Below, one piece after another: positions 33,519 to 42,403 of a DNA stretch of 64,000 nucleotides. A program made the translations under genes and the position numbers. The DNA lies in assembly GCA_038125725.1 (NCBI GenBank), contig JAYPEK010000020.1, positions 1 through 64,000 on the forward strand, given 5' to 3'. The notes under the pieces were generated by a model, which was not told the origin of the DNA, ran no database searches, and saw only the letters and a program-made list of their open reading frames with translations. This DNA comes from TMED8 sp038125725. Lineage in GTDB: Bacteria > Pseudomonadota > Alphaproteobacteria > Rhodospirillales > Casp-alpha2. The number at the start of each line of letters is the position of its first letter. Position 1 is the first letter of the stretch.

Positions 33519-34261
33519 GGTTGAACGGCAAGAAAGCCGTCGTCACCGGCGGCAGCCGGGGCATCGGCAAGGGCATTTGCCTGGCGCTGGCCGGCGAAGG
33601 CGCCCTGGTGACGCTCACCTACAGCAGCCAAAAGGATGCCGCCGAGGACGTCGTCCGCGACATCGAAGCGGCCGGCGGCACTGCCAACGCGGTGCAGATG
33701 GAGGTCCGCGACCGGGCCAGTGTCAACAAGGCCATGGCGGACGCCGCCCAGGCGATGGGCGGCATCGACGTCCTGGTCAACAATGCCGGCATCAACAAGC
33801 CGACCGATCTCGACCAGATCAGCGACGAGGATTGGGATGACATCCTCGCGGTCAATCTCAAGGGCCCGTTCATCTGTATCCAGGAAGCGCTCCCCTATTT
33901 GCGCCAATCGGGCGGCGCCAGCATCGTCAATATCGGCTCCGTCAGCGGCCAGTATGGCGGTCCGCGCACGGCACACTACGCCGCCAGCAAGGCGGGGTTG
34001 ATCTCGCTCTCGCAGGTGGCGGCCCGGTTCGGCGCCGCCGACAACATCCGTTCCAACACCGTGGCCGCCGGGCTGATCGCCTCCGACATGGCGGCGGCGG
34101 GCCTTGATTCCCCTCAGGTCCGCAAGGCCGCCGAGGCGGTGCTGCTGAACCGCCTGGGTACCGTCGATGAAGTCGCCAAGGCCGTGGTGTTCCTCGCTTC
34201 CGACGACAGCGCCTACATCACCGCGGAAACGCTGAACGTCAATGGGGGGCTCTATTTTTGA
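33515..34261 (+). CDS. Short-chain dehydrogenase/reductase
   Basis: A classical SDR of 248 residues: cofactor motif VTGGSRGIGKGI, NNAG motif, catalytic Ser in NIGSVSGQYGG, and Tyr-x-x-x-Lys in HYAASKAG. It is FabG-like in length and ending (SAYITAETLNVNGGLYF). In this operon it more likely reduces or oxidises a sugar intermediate than acts in fatty-acid synthesis. It overlaps both neighbours by 4 bases; the next gene begins with TTG within its stop. Confidence 0.88.
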   Translation: MRLNGKKAVVTGGSRGIGKGICLALAGEGALVTLTYSSQKDAAEDVVRDIEAAGGTANAVQMEVRDRASVNKAMADAAQAMGGIDVLVNNAGINKPTDLDQISDEDWDDILAVNLKGPFICIQEALPYLRQSGGASIVNIGSVSGQYGGPRTAHYAASKAGLISLSQVAARFGAADNIRSNTVAAGLIASDMAAAGLDSPQVRKAAEAVLLNRLGTVDEVAKAVVFLASDDSAYITAETLNVNGGLYF

Positions 34262-35487
34262 CCAAGACGCTGCTCGTTCTTGGGGCCGGCACCCAGGCGG
34301 TCGAAGGCTTGCGCCAGCTGGCCGAACAGGGTTGGCGCATTATCGGTTGCGATGGGGACGCGAATGCGCCCGGGTTCGAACTCTGCGACGACAAGATCGT
34401 CGCCAGCGTCTATCACCCCGACGAATGCGTGCCGGCGGCAACCCGCTATCATGAAACCGTGGCGCCGTTCGATGGCGTCATGTGCATGGCGGTCGATACG
34501 CCGCACGTGGTTGCGCGCATCGCCGAACGATTGAACCTGCCGGGGCTGCCGGTGGAAATCGCCGATCTGGCGGTCAACAAGATTGCCATGAAGACGCGGT
34601 TCTCCGAGCACGGCGTGCCGACACCGAGATTTCAGGCCATGGCAACGTTCGCGGATTTGCAAATCTTCGCCCAAGGCGCGGCGGACGGTGTCGTGGTCAA
34701 GCCGATCGACAGCCGCGGCTCCAAGGGCGTTTCGTGGGTACGCGACGAAGCCGGATTGGCCGCCGCCTTCGACTATGCCAAGGACTGGTCGCCGACCGGC
34801 CGGGTGATGGCCGAGTATTTTCTGTCGGGGCCGCAGCTCAGCACCGAAAGCATCGTCGTCGAGGGTGTTGCCCACACCTTTGGAATCTCCGATCGAAACT
34901 ACGAGTTTCTGGAAATGTACGCGCCGCGCATCGTCGAAAACGGCGGCGACCTGCCGAGCGTCCTGCCCGATGACCAGGTGGACGATGCCCGCGCCGTTAT
35001 TCAGGCCGTGGTCGACGCCTTCGGCATGCGGAACGGTATCATCAAGGGCGACATCGTCATCCACCAAGGCCGCGCCCAGGTTATCGAGGTGGCGCTGCGG
35101 CTTAGCGGCGGCTACTTCTGCACCTATGAAATCCCGCTCAACACCGGAATATCGACGGTGATCCCGACGGCCAAGCTGGCGCTCGGTCTTGACGTCAGCG
35201 ATGACGAGTTGACACCCCGGTACCTGCGGCACGTGATCCAGCGCTATATCTTCCCGGTACCGGGGCGGATCACAATTATCTCCGGCATGGATAGTGCGGC
35301 ATCGATCCCCGGGGTCGCCTATACTGAGGTTTGGGCGAAGCCCGGTGACCGGGTCACCAAACCGGAGAACGCAGGCGGTTCCGCCGGCGTGATCATGACC
35401 TGCGCCGAGCGGCGCGACGATGCCCTTGCGGCCATGCGCCAGGCCATGGAAACGATCGTAATCGAGACGGTTCCGGACGATGGATGA
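34258..35487 (+). CDS. ATP-grasp family protein
   Basis: The 409-residue protein begins with TTG at 34258, preceded by a run of G residues serving as ribosome site. The N-terminal domain reads TLLVLGAGTQAVEGLRQL, a preATP-grasp Rossmann fold as in carbamoyl-phosphate synthase-like and PurK-like ligases. The grasp domain has VVVKPIDSRGSKGVSWV (nucleotide-binding loop), GRVMAEYFLSGPQLS, and VIEVALRLSGGYF (Mg-binding Glu and Arg). Members form amide, peptide or acyl-phosphate bonds with a carboxylate. In this operon it may join a carboxylate of the sugar acid to an amine, which is inference. Confidence 0.85.
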   Translation: MTKTLLVLGAGTQAVEGLRQLAEQGWRIIGCDGDANAPGFELCDDKIVASVYHPDECVPAATRYHETVAPFDGVMCMAVDTPHVVARIAERLNLPGLPVEIADLAVNKIAMKTRFSEHGVPTPRFQAMATFADLQIFAQGAADGVVVKPIDSRGSKGVSWVRDEAGLAAAFDYAKDWSPTGRVMAEYFLSGPQLSTESIVVEGVAHTFGISDRNYEFLEMYAPRIVENGGDLPSVLPDDQVDDARAVIQAVVDAFGMRNGIIKGDIVIHQGRAQVIEVALRLSGGYFCTYEIPLNTGISTVIPTAKLALGLDVSDDELTPRYLRHVIQRYIFPVPGRITIISGMDSAASIPGVAYTEVWAKPGDRVTKPENAGGSAGVIMTCAERRDDALAAMRQAMETIVIETVPDDG

Positions 35488-37459
35488 ACGGAAGAAGCTC
35501 TATAGTCTCTTTCATCTGAATCTGGCGTTTTCCGCCATCCCCGAACGCGAGCGCGCCACCGTCGTCGCGCGCTGCTATGCACCGCTTCTGAAGCTCGCAC
35601 GCGACACCGGCTGCCCCGTCACCATCGAGGCCAGCGCCTGGACCCTGCTCAGGATCGCCGAAATCGATCCCGCGTGGATTACCGACCTGCGCGCACTCAT
35701 CGCCGACGGGCTTTGCGAATTCATCGGCAGCGGCTACGTCCAGGCCATCGGCCCCTTGATGCCGGAACGGGCGAACGTGGCGAACCAGCGCATCGGTCTC
35801 GACGTCTATCGGCAACTGCTCGGCATGCGGCCGGATATCGTGCTGGTCAACGAACAGGCACTGTCGGCGGGGTTAATCCCGATCTATCGCGACGCCGGAT
35901 ACCGGGCCATGATCCTAGACTGGGCTAACGTCTACAGCGCCCACCAGGATTGGGACCCCAAATGGGCTCACTATCCCCAGATGGCGCTCGATCCGGCAGA
36001 CGACGGCCTGCCGGTGATCTGGTGCGATGCTATCGCCTTCCAGAAATTTCAGCGCCACGCGCATGGCGAGATCACCCTCAACGACTACGAAGCCTTTGTG
36101 GATGAACGCCTGGCGCGGACGCAAGGCGGCTTCCTGCCGGTCTATGGCAGTGATGCGGAGATCTTCGACTACCGTCCTGGCCGCTACGGCAGCGAGGCCG
36201 CGATCGAGACGGAAAGCGAATGGCGGCGTATTGAGGCCTTGTTCCGCCGCCTGTCCGCGCGTGACGACGCCATCATGACGACCCCGAGCGCCGTTCTCGA
36301 AACCGGCAACCTGCCGGGCGCCTGGAACAAGCTGCATCTGCAGACCGCCTCGGCACCCGTGGCCGTCAAGAAGCAGCCGAAATATAACATCGTCCGCTGG
36401 GCCGTGACCGGCCGCGACGACCTGGCGCTCAACACCGCCTGCTGGCGCCTGTACGATGCCCTGGTCGAAAACCCCGACAGCACCGACGGCGAATGGCGCG
36501 GCCTGCTGGAGTTATGGAGCAGCGATTTCCGCACCCATATTGACGATGCCCGGTGGCAAACCATCACCGATGCCGTCGCCGCCCTGCCCGCGCGCCCGGC
36601 TTCGCATGCCGACGGTGACGGTTTCACCGCCGATGAAGGAGCGTTCACCGTCTCCGGTGACGAGCGCGCCTTAACGCTCGTTGGCGCGGGGAACGCGGTG
36701 ACACTGAACCTGCGCCGCGGCGCCGCGATCCAATCGATGGCCTTCGGGCCGGATCAGCCCTGGTGGGTCGGGACCATCCCGCACGGCTATTTCGAAGACA
36801 TCACCTGGGGCGCCGATTTCTATACCGGTCACCTGGTCTGCGAACTGCCCGGCCGCCCGAAGGTCACGGACCTGGAGCGGGTCGCGCCGGAACTGAAATT
36901 CTCCGGAGACGGCTCGAAAGCCCAGGTCTCCTGTGTCATCCCGTCCGGGCTCGGCGAGATCAGGAAAACCATTACCATTCATGCATCGCGCCCACGGCTG
37001 GAAGTCGCCTACGCGTTGGGTTGGCCGGAACCCATCCTTGGCTCACTCCGTATGGCGCACGCCACCGTGAACCCCGATGTTTTCGGCGGCAGCGACCTCT
37101 CCTATGCCTGCCATAACGGCGGCGCCAGGATTGAGACCTTCCCTCTCGGCGACCAGGAAATCGATCTGGGGGCACCCGTGTCCGGCCTGATTACCTGTGG
37201 CAATGGCCTTGGGTTGACCGGCGGCGTGCTCGAGATCGGTGACGCGCAGCGCAGAATTCGCCTGGAATCGCCCCGCTCGGAGGCGGCGATGATCGGCCTC
37301 GTCATGTCCCATAAGGTGGGGGCGCGAAAGTTCCTGCGCGCCAGCCTGTCCGCCCGCGAACACGACGACACGAGCCGCGAAGGAAAGGTGGCACCGCTGC
37401 CGATCCGCCCCCTCACCTACCGCTTTGCCATCGAACTGCTCGGTGGCGGCGCGGATTAG
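35480..37459 (+). CDS. Glycoside hydrolase family 57-like protein
   Basis: The 659-residue protein has an N-terminal beta/alpha7-type barrel with GH57-like motifs: VNEQALSAGLIPIYRDAGYR, where Glu125 is in the nucleophile position, and GSDAEIFDYRPGRYG, where Asp225 is in the acid/base position (DAELFGHW in characterised members). The C-terminal half (about 380-655) is beta-rich and resembles the accessory beta-sandwich of GH57/GH38-type enzymes. It overlaps the ATP-grasp gene by 8 bases and its TAG overlaps tail-to-tail with the rmlA stop. In surface-sugar loci GH57-like proteins may act as glycosidases or transferases. The true activity is not established. Confidence 0.75.
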   Translation: MDERKKLYSLFHLNLAFSAIPERERATVVARCYAPLLKLARDTGCPVTIEASAWTLLRIAEIDPAWITDLRALIADGLCEFIGSGYVQAIGPLMPERANVANQRIGLDVYRQLLGMRPDIVLVNEQALSAGLIPIYRDAGYRAMILDWANVYSAHQDWDPKWAHYPQMALDPADDGLPVIWCDAIAFQKFQRHAHGEITLNDYEAFVDERLARTQGGFLPVYGSDAEIFDYRPGRYGSEAAIETESEWRRIEALFRRLSARDDAIMTTPSAVLETGNLPGAWNKLHLQTASAPVAVKKQPKYNIVRWAVTGRDDLALNTACWRLYDALVENPDSTDGEWRGLLELWSSDFRTHIDDARWQTITDAVAALPARPASHADGDGFTADEGAFTVSGDERALTLVGAGNAVTLNLRRGAAIQSMAFGPDQPWWVGTIPHGYFEDITWGADFYTGHLVCELPGRPKVTDLERVAPELKFSGDGSKAQVSCVIPSGLGEIRKTITIHASRPRLEVAYALGWPEPILGSLRMAHATVNPDVFGGSDLSYACHNGGARIETFPLGDQEIDLGAPVSGLITCGNGLGLTGGVLEIGDAQRRIRLESPRSEAAMIGLVMSHKVGARKFLRASLSAREHDDTSREGKVAPLPIRPLTYRFAIELLGGGAD

Positions 37460-38337
37460 ATGTCTAGAAAATCCTCGTTCAGCAAAGACCGGAGATAGAG
37501 CCCATAAGAACTAGCCGGATAGCTCTCCGCCAGGGCCTTGAACTGATCGAGGTCAATGAACCCCTTGCGGAGCGCGATTTCCTCCAGGCAGGCGATCTTC
37601 AGTCCCTGGCGCTGTTCGATGGTGGCGATGTACTGCGCGGCATCGAGCAGGCTTTCGTGTGTGCCTGAATCAAGCCAGGCATAACCACGCCCGAGCTTCT
37701 CCACAGACAAGGCCCCGCGCTCCAGATAGTTCCGGATGACATCCACCATCTCCAATTCGCCGCGCGCCGACGGCGTCAGCCCGGCGGCGATATCGGAAGC
37801 ATCGGAATCCAGCATGTAGAGGCCGGTGATTGCCCAACTCGACGGTGGATCGGCCGGCTTTTCGACGACTCCGCAAACTTTTCCATCCTGATCGATATCG
37901 ATGACGCCATAGCGCTCGGGATCGGACACGCGGCAAACGAAGATGGTCGCACCGCCGCCACGCTGCTGCACCTTCTCCAGCATGTCGCCAAGCATATGGC
38001 CGACGAAGATGTTATCGCCGAGGATGAACGCACATGGTCCGCCGTCGAGGAATTCGCGCCCGATGATCAAGGCCTCGGGAACGCCGTTCGGCGCTTCCTG
38101 CGTCGCATATTCCAGCCGCATGCCAAGCCAGGCGCCGTCACCGAGAAGTTCTTCATACAAAGGCCGGGCGTGCGGCGATGTGATGATCAGGATTTCCCGG
38201 ATTCCGCCCAGCATCAGCGTGGACAGCACGTAGAAAATCATCGGCTTGTCGTAAACCGGGAGCAATTGCTTGTTGATCACCCCCGTTGCCGGATGAAGCC
38301 GCATTCCGGCGCCGCCGGCGAGAATGATTCCCTTCAT
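37456..38337 (-). CDS. rmlA: Glucose-1-phosphate thymidylyltransferase
   Basis: RmlA makes dTDP-glucose. The 293-residue protein has the nucleotidyltransferase motif GGAGMRLHP, then INKQLLPVYDKPMIFY and the metal-binding FILGDNIFVG, with standard length. It is the last gene of the leftward rmlC-rmlB-rmlA order and overlaps rmlB by 4 bases. The Met in GGAGMRL replaces the common Thr of RmlA, a modest difference. It feeds RmlB and the dTDP-sugar enzymes that diverge to the right. Confidence 0.94.
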   Translation of the reverse strand: MKGIILAGGAGMRLHPATGVINKQLLPVYDKPMIFYVLSTLMLGGIREILIITSPHARPLYEELLGDGAWLGMRLEYATQEAPNGVPEALIIGREFLDGGPCAFILGDNIFVGHMLGDMLEKVQQRGGGATIFVCRVSDPERYGVIDIDQDGKVCGVVEKPADPPSSWAITGLYMLDSDASDIAAGLTPSARGELEMVDVIRNYLERGALSVEKLGRGYAWLDSGTHESLLDAAQYIATIEQRQGLKIACLEEIALRKGFIDLDQFKALAESYPASSYGLYLRSLLNEDFLDI

Positions 38338-39416
38338 GTCTCGATCTCCTGGTTTTCATGATTGCCAAGCCCGAGCCGTTGGCCGGCGTAACGCCCTTCC
38401 CTGATCGGTTCCCACCAATCGCGCCGGTCCAGGTACCAATCAACGGTCCTGGCCAGTCCCTGTTCGAAGGAAACCTTGGGATACCAGCCGAGTTCCTTTT
38501 GGGTTTCGGAAAAATCGATGGCATAGCGGAAATCATGCGCCGGCCGGTCCTCGACAAAGGTGATCAATCCGGAACGGCTGCGGCCTTCCGGATCGGGCCG
38601 GCGTTCATCGACCAACCGGCAGATCGCCTCCACCACATCGATGTTGCGCACGCAGGCATCACCGCCGATCAAATAGGTGGCACCAATGCGCCCCCTGGTG
38701 AGAACCTCGACCAAGGCTTCGGCATGCTCCTCGACGTAAAGCCAATCACGCTGGTTCTCCCCCCGCCCATAGACCGGCAGCGGCCGCCATTCCAGGGCGT
38801 TGAGGATCATCAGCGGGATCAGCTTCTCCGGAAACTGGTAGGGGCCGTAGTTGTTCGAACAATTGCTCAGCACCGTCGGCAGGCCAAAGGTGTGCTGCCA
38901 GGCGCGAACCAGATGATCGGACGACGCCTTGCTAGCCGAGTAAGGCGAACGGGGATCATAGGCGTGTTGCGGCGTGAATGGTGGATCGTCGGGCCCCAGG
39001 GCGCCGTAGACTTCATCGGTCGAGACATGATGAAAGCGAAACCGCGCCCGACGCTCACCATCCAGGCCCTGGTAGTAGCCGGCAGCGGCGTCGAGCAACC
39101 GATATGTGCCGACGATATTGGTTTCGATAAATTTGGCTGGGCCGTCGATTGACCGGTCCACGTGGGATTCCGCCGCCAGGTGCATGATGCCGTCGGGCTG
39201 ATGACGGTCGAGGATATCGACCATGCGCCTGGCGTCACAGATGTCGGCATGTTCGAAGGCATAGCGCGGATTGACGGCCGCATCCTCGAGGCTTGCGAGA
39301 TTGGCCGCGTAGGTCAGCTTGTCGACGTTGACGACGTCATGCCGGCCGCTCGCCAGCAGATGGCGGACGACCGCCGATCCGATGAAGCCGGCACCGCCGG
39401 TAACCAGGATTTTCAT
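38334..39416 (-). CDS. rmlB: dTDP-glucose 4,6-dehydratase
   Basis: RmlB converts dTDP-glucose to dTDP-4-keto-6-deoxyglucose, the branch point of many deoxysugars. The 360-residue extended SDR has VTGGAGFIGSAVVRHLL, HLAAESHVDRSI, the STDEVYG motif and the catalytic YSASKASSDHLVR. It overlaps rmlA by 4 bases and lies 18 bases from rmlC. It is a canonical sequence with no oddities. Confidence 0.96.
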   Translation of the reverse strand: MKILVTGGAGFIGSAVVRHLLASGRHDVVNVDKLTYAANLASLEDAAVNPRYAFEHADICDARRMVDILDRHQPDGIMHLAAESHVDRSIDGPAKFIETNIVGTYRLLDAAAGYYQGLDGERRARFRFHHVSTDEVYGALGPDDPPFTPQHAYDPRSPYSASKASSDHLVRAWQHTFGLPTVLSNCSNNYGPYQFPEKLIPLMILNALEWRPLPVYGRGENQRDWLYVEEHAEALVEVLTRGRIGATYLIGGDACVRNIDVVEAICRLVDERRPDPEGRSRSGLITFVEDRPAHDFRYAIDFSETQKELGWYPKVSFEQGLARTVDWYLDRRDWWEPIREGRYAGQRLGLGNHENQEIET

Positions 39417-39434
39417 GCCGCGCCCGCCCCCGTC

Positions 39435-39992
39435 CTACGAAAACACTCTTGGCAGATCACGCAGCCGCGGCAGCGCCCTGTCCTTTTCGGAAAGGATGCC
39501 GCCTTTCGGATCGATCGGCCACTCGATGCCCAAATCGAGATCGCTGAGTGACACCCCGCCCGCGTTCTCCGCCGCATAAGGACCAGCTAGCTTGTAGGCA
39601 ATTTCCGAGCCGTCTTCGAGCGTGCAGAAACCGTGCGCGAAACCGGCCGGAACGAACAGGCACCGCCAGTCATCGGCGGCCAGTTCCATGCCGACATGGC
39701 GCCCGAAGGTCGGCGCATCACGGCGCAGATCGAGCGCCACGTCGAAAATCCGCCCCCTGGCGACCCGGACCAGCGTATCCTGGGCAAATGGAGGCGACTG
39801 GAAATGCAATCCACGGAAGGTGCCGCGCTTGCGGTTGACGGAAACTGCGTCCTGTGAGAACGCACTATCGATACCGATGGCGGAAAAGGCCCCGATTTCG
39901 AAGGTCTCGACGAACATTCCCCGGTTGTCTTCATGCGCCGTCAGATGGACGACCTTCACATCCGGAATCTCGGTTTCTTCCACTCGCATCAT
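39435..39992 (-). CDS. rmlC: dTDP-4-dehydrorhamnose 3,5-epimerase family protein
   Basis: The 185-residue cupin has the RmlC hallmarks: FSQDAVSVNRKRGTFRGLHFQ with the catalytic His, VRVARGRIFDVALDLRRDAPTFG, and LFVPAGFAHGFCTLEDGSEIAYK. It would epimerise C3 and C5 of the RmlB product. Because no RmlD reductase is present nearby, the product may be diverted into a branched or amino sugar rather than rhamnose. It starts with two ATGs (39992, 39989) and is divergent from the C-methyltransferase gene. Confidence 0.93.
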   Translation of the reverse strand: MMRVEETEIPDVKVVHLTAHEDNRGMFVETFEIGAFSAIGIDSAFSQDAVSVNRKRGTFRGLHFQSPPFAQDTLVRVARGRIFDVALDLRRDAPTFGRHVGMELAADDWRCLFVPAGFAHGFCTLEDGSEIAYKLAGPYAAENAGGVSLSDLDLGIEWPIDPKGGILSEKDRALPRLRDLPRVFS

Positions 39993-40083
39993 GCCGTTCC
40001 AGCGTCTTCAGCGTTGATTAACCATATCGTAAACGTATGAACGTCAATATTCGGTTTACGCCTGGCATCTTGGAGACTTAAAA
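39993..40083. promoter_or_regulatory. Divergent promoter region rmlC / methyltransferase
   Basis: This 91-base AT-richer spacer separates divergent dTDP-sugar gene groups. It contains an inverted repeat CGTAAAC (40028-40034) and GTTTACG (40054-40060) with a 19-base spacer. No confident promoter boxes could be assigned. Confidence 0.4.
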
Positions 40084-41307
40084 GTGGATTCCTGTCGCGT
40101 CTGCGGTGCTCCCATCTCGCCGTTCATGTCATTCGGCCGAATGCCCATCGCCAACGGATTCTTGCGTCCCGAGGAATTCGCGGACGAGTATTTCTTCGAA
40201 CTGGCACCGGCATTCTGCAATAGCTGCCACATGTTCCAGATCGTCGAGCAACCCGAGCCACAGGCGATGTTCCACGAGAACTATGCCTTTTTCTCGTCGA
40301 CGTCGAAGTACATGCAGGCGCATTTCAAAGCCTTCGCCGACGACGTTTCGAAGCGTTTTCTCGCCGGCCGGGAATCTCCATTCGTCGTCGAACTGGGCAG
40401 CAACGACGGCATCATGCTGCGGAATTTCGCCGCTGCCGGCATCCACCACCTGGGCGTGGAGCCGTCGGCCAATGTGGCGAAAGTGGCGCGTGACAACGGT
40501 GTCGAGACGATTTCCGTCTTTTTCGGTGCGGAGACGGCGGCGGACATCGCCGATCAACACGGCAAGGCCAATGCCATCCTGGCCGCCAATGTCATGTGCC
40601 ACATTCCCGACATCCAGGGCGTGGCGCTGGGCGTTCGCTCATTGCTGGCGGATGACGGCGTGTTCGTGTTCGAAGACCCCTATCTCGGCGATATGATCGA
40701 GAAGACCTCCTACGACCAGATTTACGACGAGCACGTCTTCATCTTCAGCGCACTGTCCGTGGCCGAAGCCTTCCGTCGCCACGGCCTGGAACTGATCGAC
40801 GTGGCGCCGCAGGTAACTCACGGAGGGTCCATGCGCTACACCCTGGCGCTAGCGGGCGCTCGCCCCGCGTCTCCCGAGGTCGAGACGATCCTTGCAAAGG
40901 AACGCGCGCAGGGTCTCGACAAGCCGGATACCTATGACCGATTCCGGAAGAATTGCGAAACCTCGCGCCGCGACCTGATGGCGCTTCTGAACGAGCTGCG
41001 CGAAGCCGGCAAACGTGTCGTCGGCTACGGCGCGACGTCGAAAAGCACCACCACCATGAACTATTGCGGCATCACGCCCGATCATGTCGAGTTCATTTCC
41101 GATACCACCCCGATCAAACAGGGAAAATGCACCCCAGGCGCGCACATACCGGTCAAGCCGCATGCGGATTTCGCCGCCGCGCCACCGGACTATACCCTGC
41201 TGTTCGCCTGGAACCACCAGCGCGAGATCATGGCCAACGAGACCGCCTATACGGACGGCGGCGGCAAGTGGATTACCTACGTGCCCAAGGTCGAGACCTT
41301 TCCGTGA
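40084..41307 (+). CDS. Sugar C-methyltransferase (NovU/TylC3-type)
   Basis: The 407-residue protein begins with GTG (GGAG upstream). Its layout is that of dTDP-sugar C3-methyltransferases: an N-terminal zinc-binding domain (CRVCGAPI, with CNSCHMFQ further on), a SAM domain with VVELGSNDGIMLRNF and NVMCHIPDIQG, and a C-terminal domain with VVGYGATSKSTTTMNYCGI and KVETFP at the end. Such enzymes methylate 3-keto or 4-keto dTDP-6-deoxy sugars to form branched sugars. It overlaps the next aminotransferase by 4 bases. It is more like characterised C-methyltransferases than the one at 26495. Confidence 0.88.
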   Translation: MDSCRVCGAPISPFMSFGRMPIANGFLRPEEFADEYFFELAPAFCNSCHMFQIVEQPEPQAMFHENYAFFSSTSKYMQAHFKAFADDVSKRFLAGRESPFVVELGSNDGIMLRNFAAAGIHHLGVEPSANVAKVARDNGVETISVFFGAETAADIADQHGKANAILAANVMCHIPDIQGVALGVRSLLADDGVFVFEDPYLGDMIEKTSYDQIYDEHVFIFSALSVAEAFRRHGLELIDVAPQVTHGGSMRYTLALAGARPASPEVETILAKERAQGLDKPDTYDRFRKNCETSRRDLMALLNELREAGKRVVGYGATSKSTTTMNYCGITPDHVEFISDTTPIKQGKCTPGAHIPVKPHADFAAAPPDYTLLFAWNHQREIMANETAYTDGGGKWITYVPKVETFP

Positions 41308-42401
41308 TTCCGGTCAGTTCGCCAAAACATCAATACCTCAAACATCGTGCCGAGATCGATGGCGCCATTCAGCGGGTGCTGGAAAGCGACTGGTATGTTC
41401 TCGGCACCGAGGTCCAGTCATTGGAGCGGGAATTCGCCGCTTACTGCGGTGTCGGCCATGCCATCGGCGTTGCCAACGGCACCGACGCCCTGGCCATTGC
41501 CCTGCGCGGCATGGGAATCGGTCCCGGCAACGAAGTGGTGACGACCGCACTCACCGCCGTCGCGACCATCGCGGCCATCGAGATGGCCGGCGCCACGCCG
41601 CTCGCCGTCGATGTGGAGCCTGATTTTCGCACCCTCGATCCAGCATGCCTGAAGGCCGCCATCGGCCCCAAGACCAAGGCCGTCATCCCAGTTCATATCT
41701 ACGGCCAGTCGGTGGATATGGGCGCGATCATGGAGATAGCGGCCGAAAACGGTCTGTTGGTGCTTGAGGACTGCGCCCAGGCGACCGGTGCCCGGCTGGG
41801 TGGGCGGCGCCTCGGCAGCATCGGAAACGCCGGCAGTTTCAGCTTCTATCCAACCAAGAACCTGGGTGCCATCGGCGACGGCGGCATGGTCGTGACCGAC
41901 GATGCGGAACTGGCCGCGTCCATCCGGCAACTGCGTCAGTACGGCTGGAACGATACCCGCGAGAGCCTTCGTTCCGGTGTCAATTCAAGGCTCGACGAAC
42001 TGCAGGCGGCGATCCTGCGGGCAAAGCTCGGGCACTTGGATGCCGACAACGCCCGCCGGCGGGAAATCGCCGCCGCCTACGACGCCGCCCTTGCGGATAC
42101 CGGTATCCCGGTGCCGGCACGCCGCGACGATACCGAGCACGCCTTTCATCTCTACGTCGTGCAAACCACCGACCGCGAACGGCTGCGCGAACATTTGGCG
42201 GCACAAGACGTCGGCGCCGGTATCCATTACCCCACCCCCGTGCACCTGGAGCCCGGCTACCACGGGCGCCTTGGCGATTGGCCGCGTCCGGTGGCGGAGG
42301 CCCTCTGCCGTGAAATCCTGTCCCTGCCGTTGTACCCGGAGTTGACCGACGCCGAGGTCGAACAGGTGGCGAGCGCACTCGCCGGTTTCCGCGTCAACTG
42401 A
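41304..42401 (+). CDS. DegT/DnrJ/EryC1 family sugar aminotransferase
   Basis: Start chosen at the GTG at 41304 (frame VIPVSSPKHQYLKHRAEID), in the 4-base overlap with the methyltransferase; 365 residues. PLP-enzyme motifs include GVANGTDALAIALRG, LEDCAQATGARLGG and the catalytic lysine in SFYPTKNLGAIGDGGM. With the FdtA-like gene two positions downstream it likely acts as the 3-aminotransferase of the dTDP-sugar branch (FdtB/QdtB-type), giving 3-amino-3,6-dideoxyhexose. The exact sugar cannot be resolved from sequence. Confidence 0.88.
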   Translation: MIPVSSPKHQYLKHRAEIDGAIQRVLESDWYVLGTEVQSLEREFAAYCGVGHAIGVANGTDALAIALRGMGIGPGNEVVTTALTAVATIAAIEMAGATPLAVDVEPDFRTLDPACLKAAIGPKTKAVIPVHIYGQSVDMGAIMEIAAENGLLVLEDCAQATGARLGGRRLGSIGNAGSFSFYPTKNLGAIGDGGMVVTDDAELAASIRQLRQYGWNDTRESLRSGVNSRLDELQAAILRAKLGHLDADNARRREIAAAYDAALADTGIPVPARRDDTEHAFHLYVVQTTDRERLREHLAAQDVGAGIHYPTPVHLEPGYHGRLGDWPRPVAEALCREILSLPLYPELTDAEVEQVASALAGFRVN

Positions 42402-42403
42402 TC

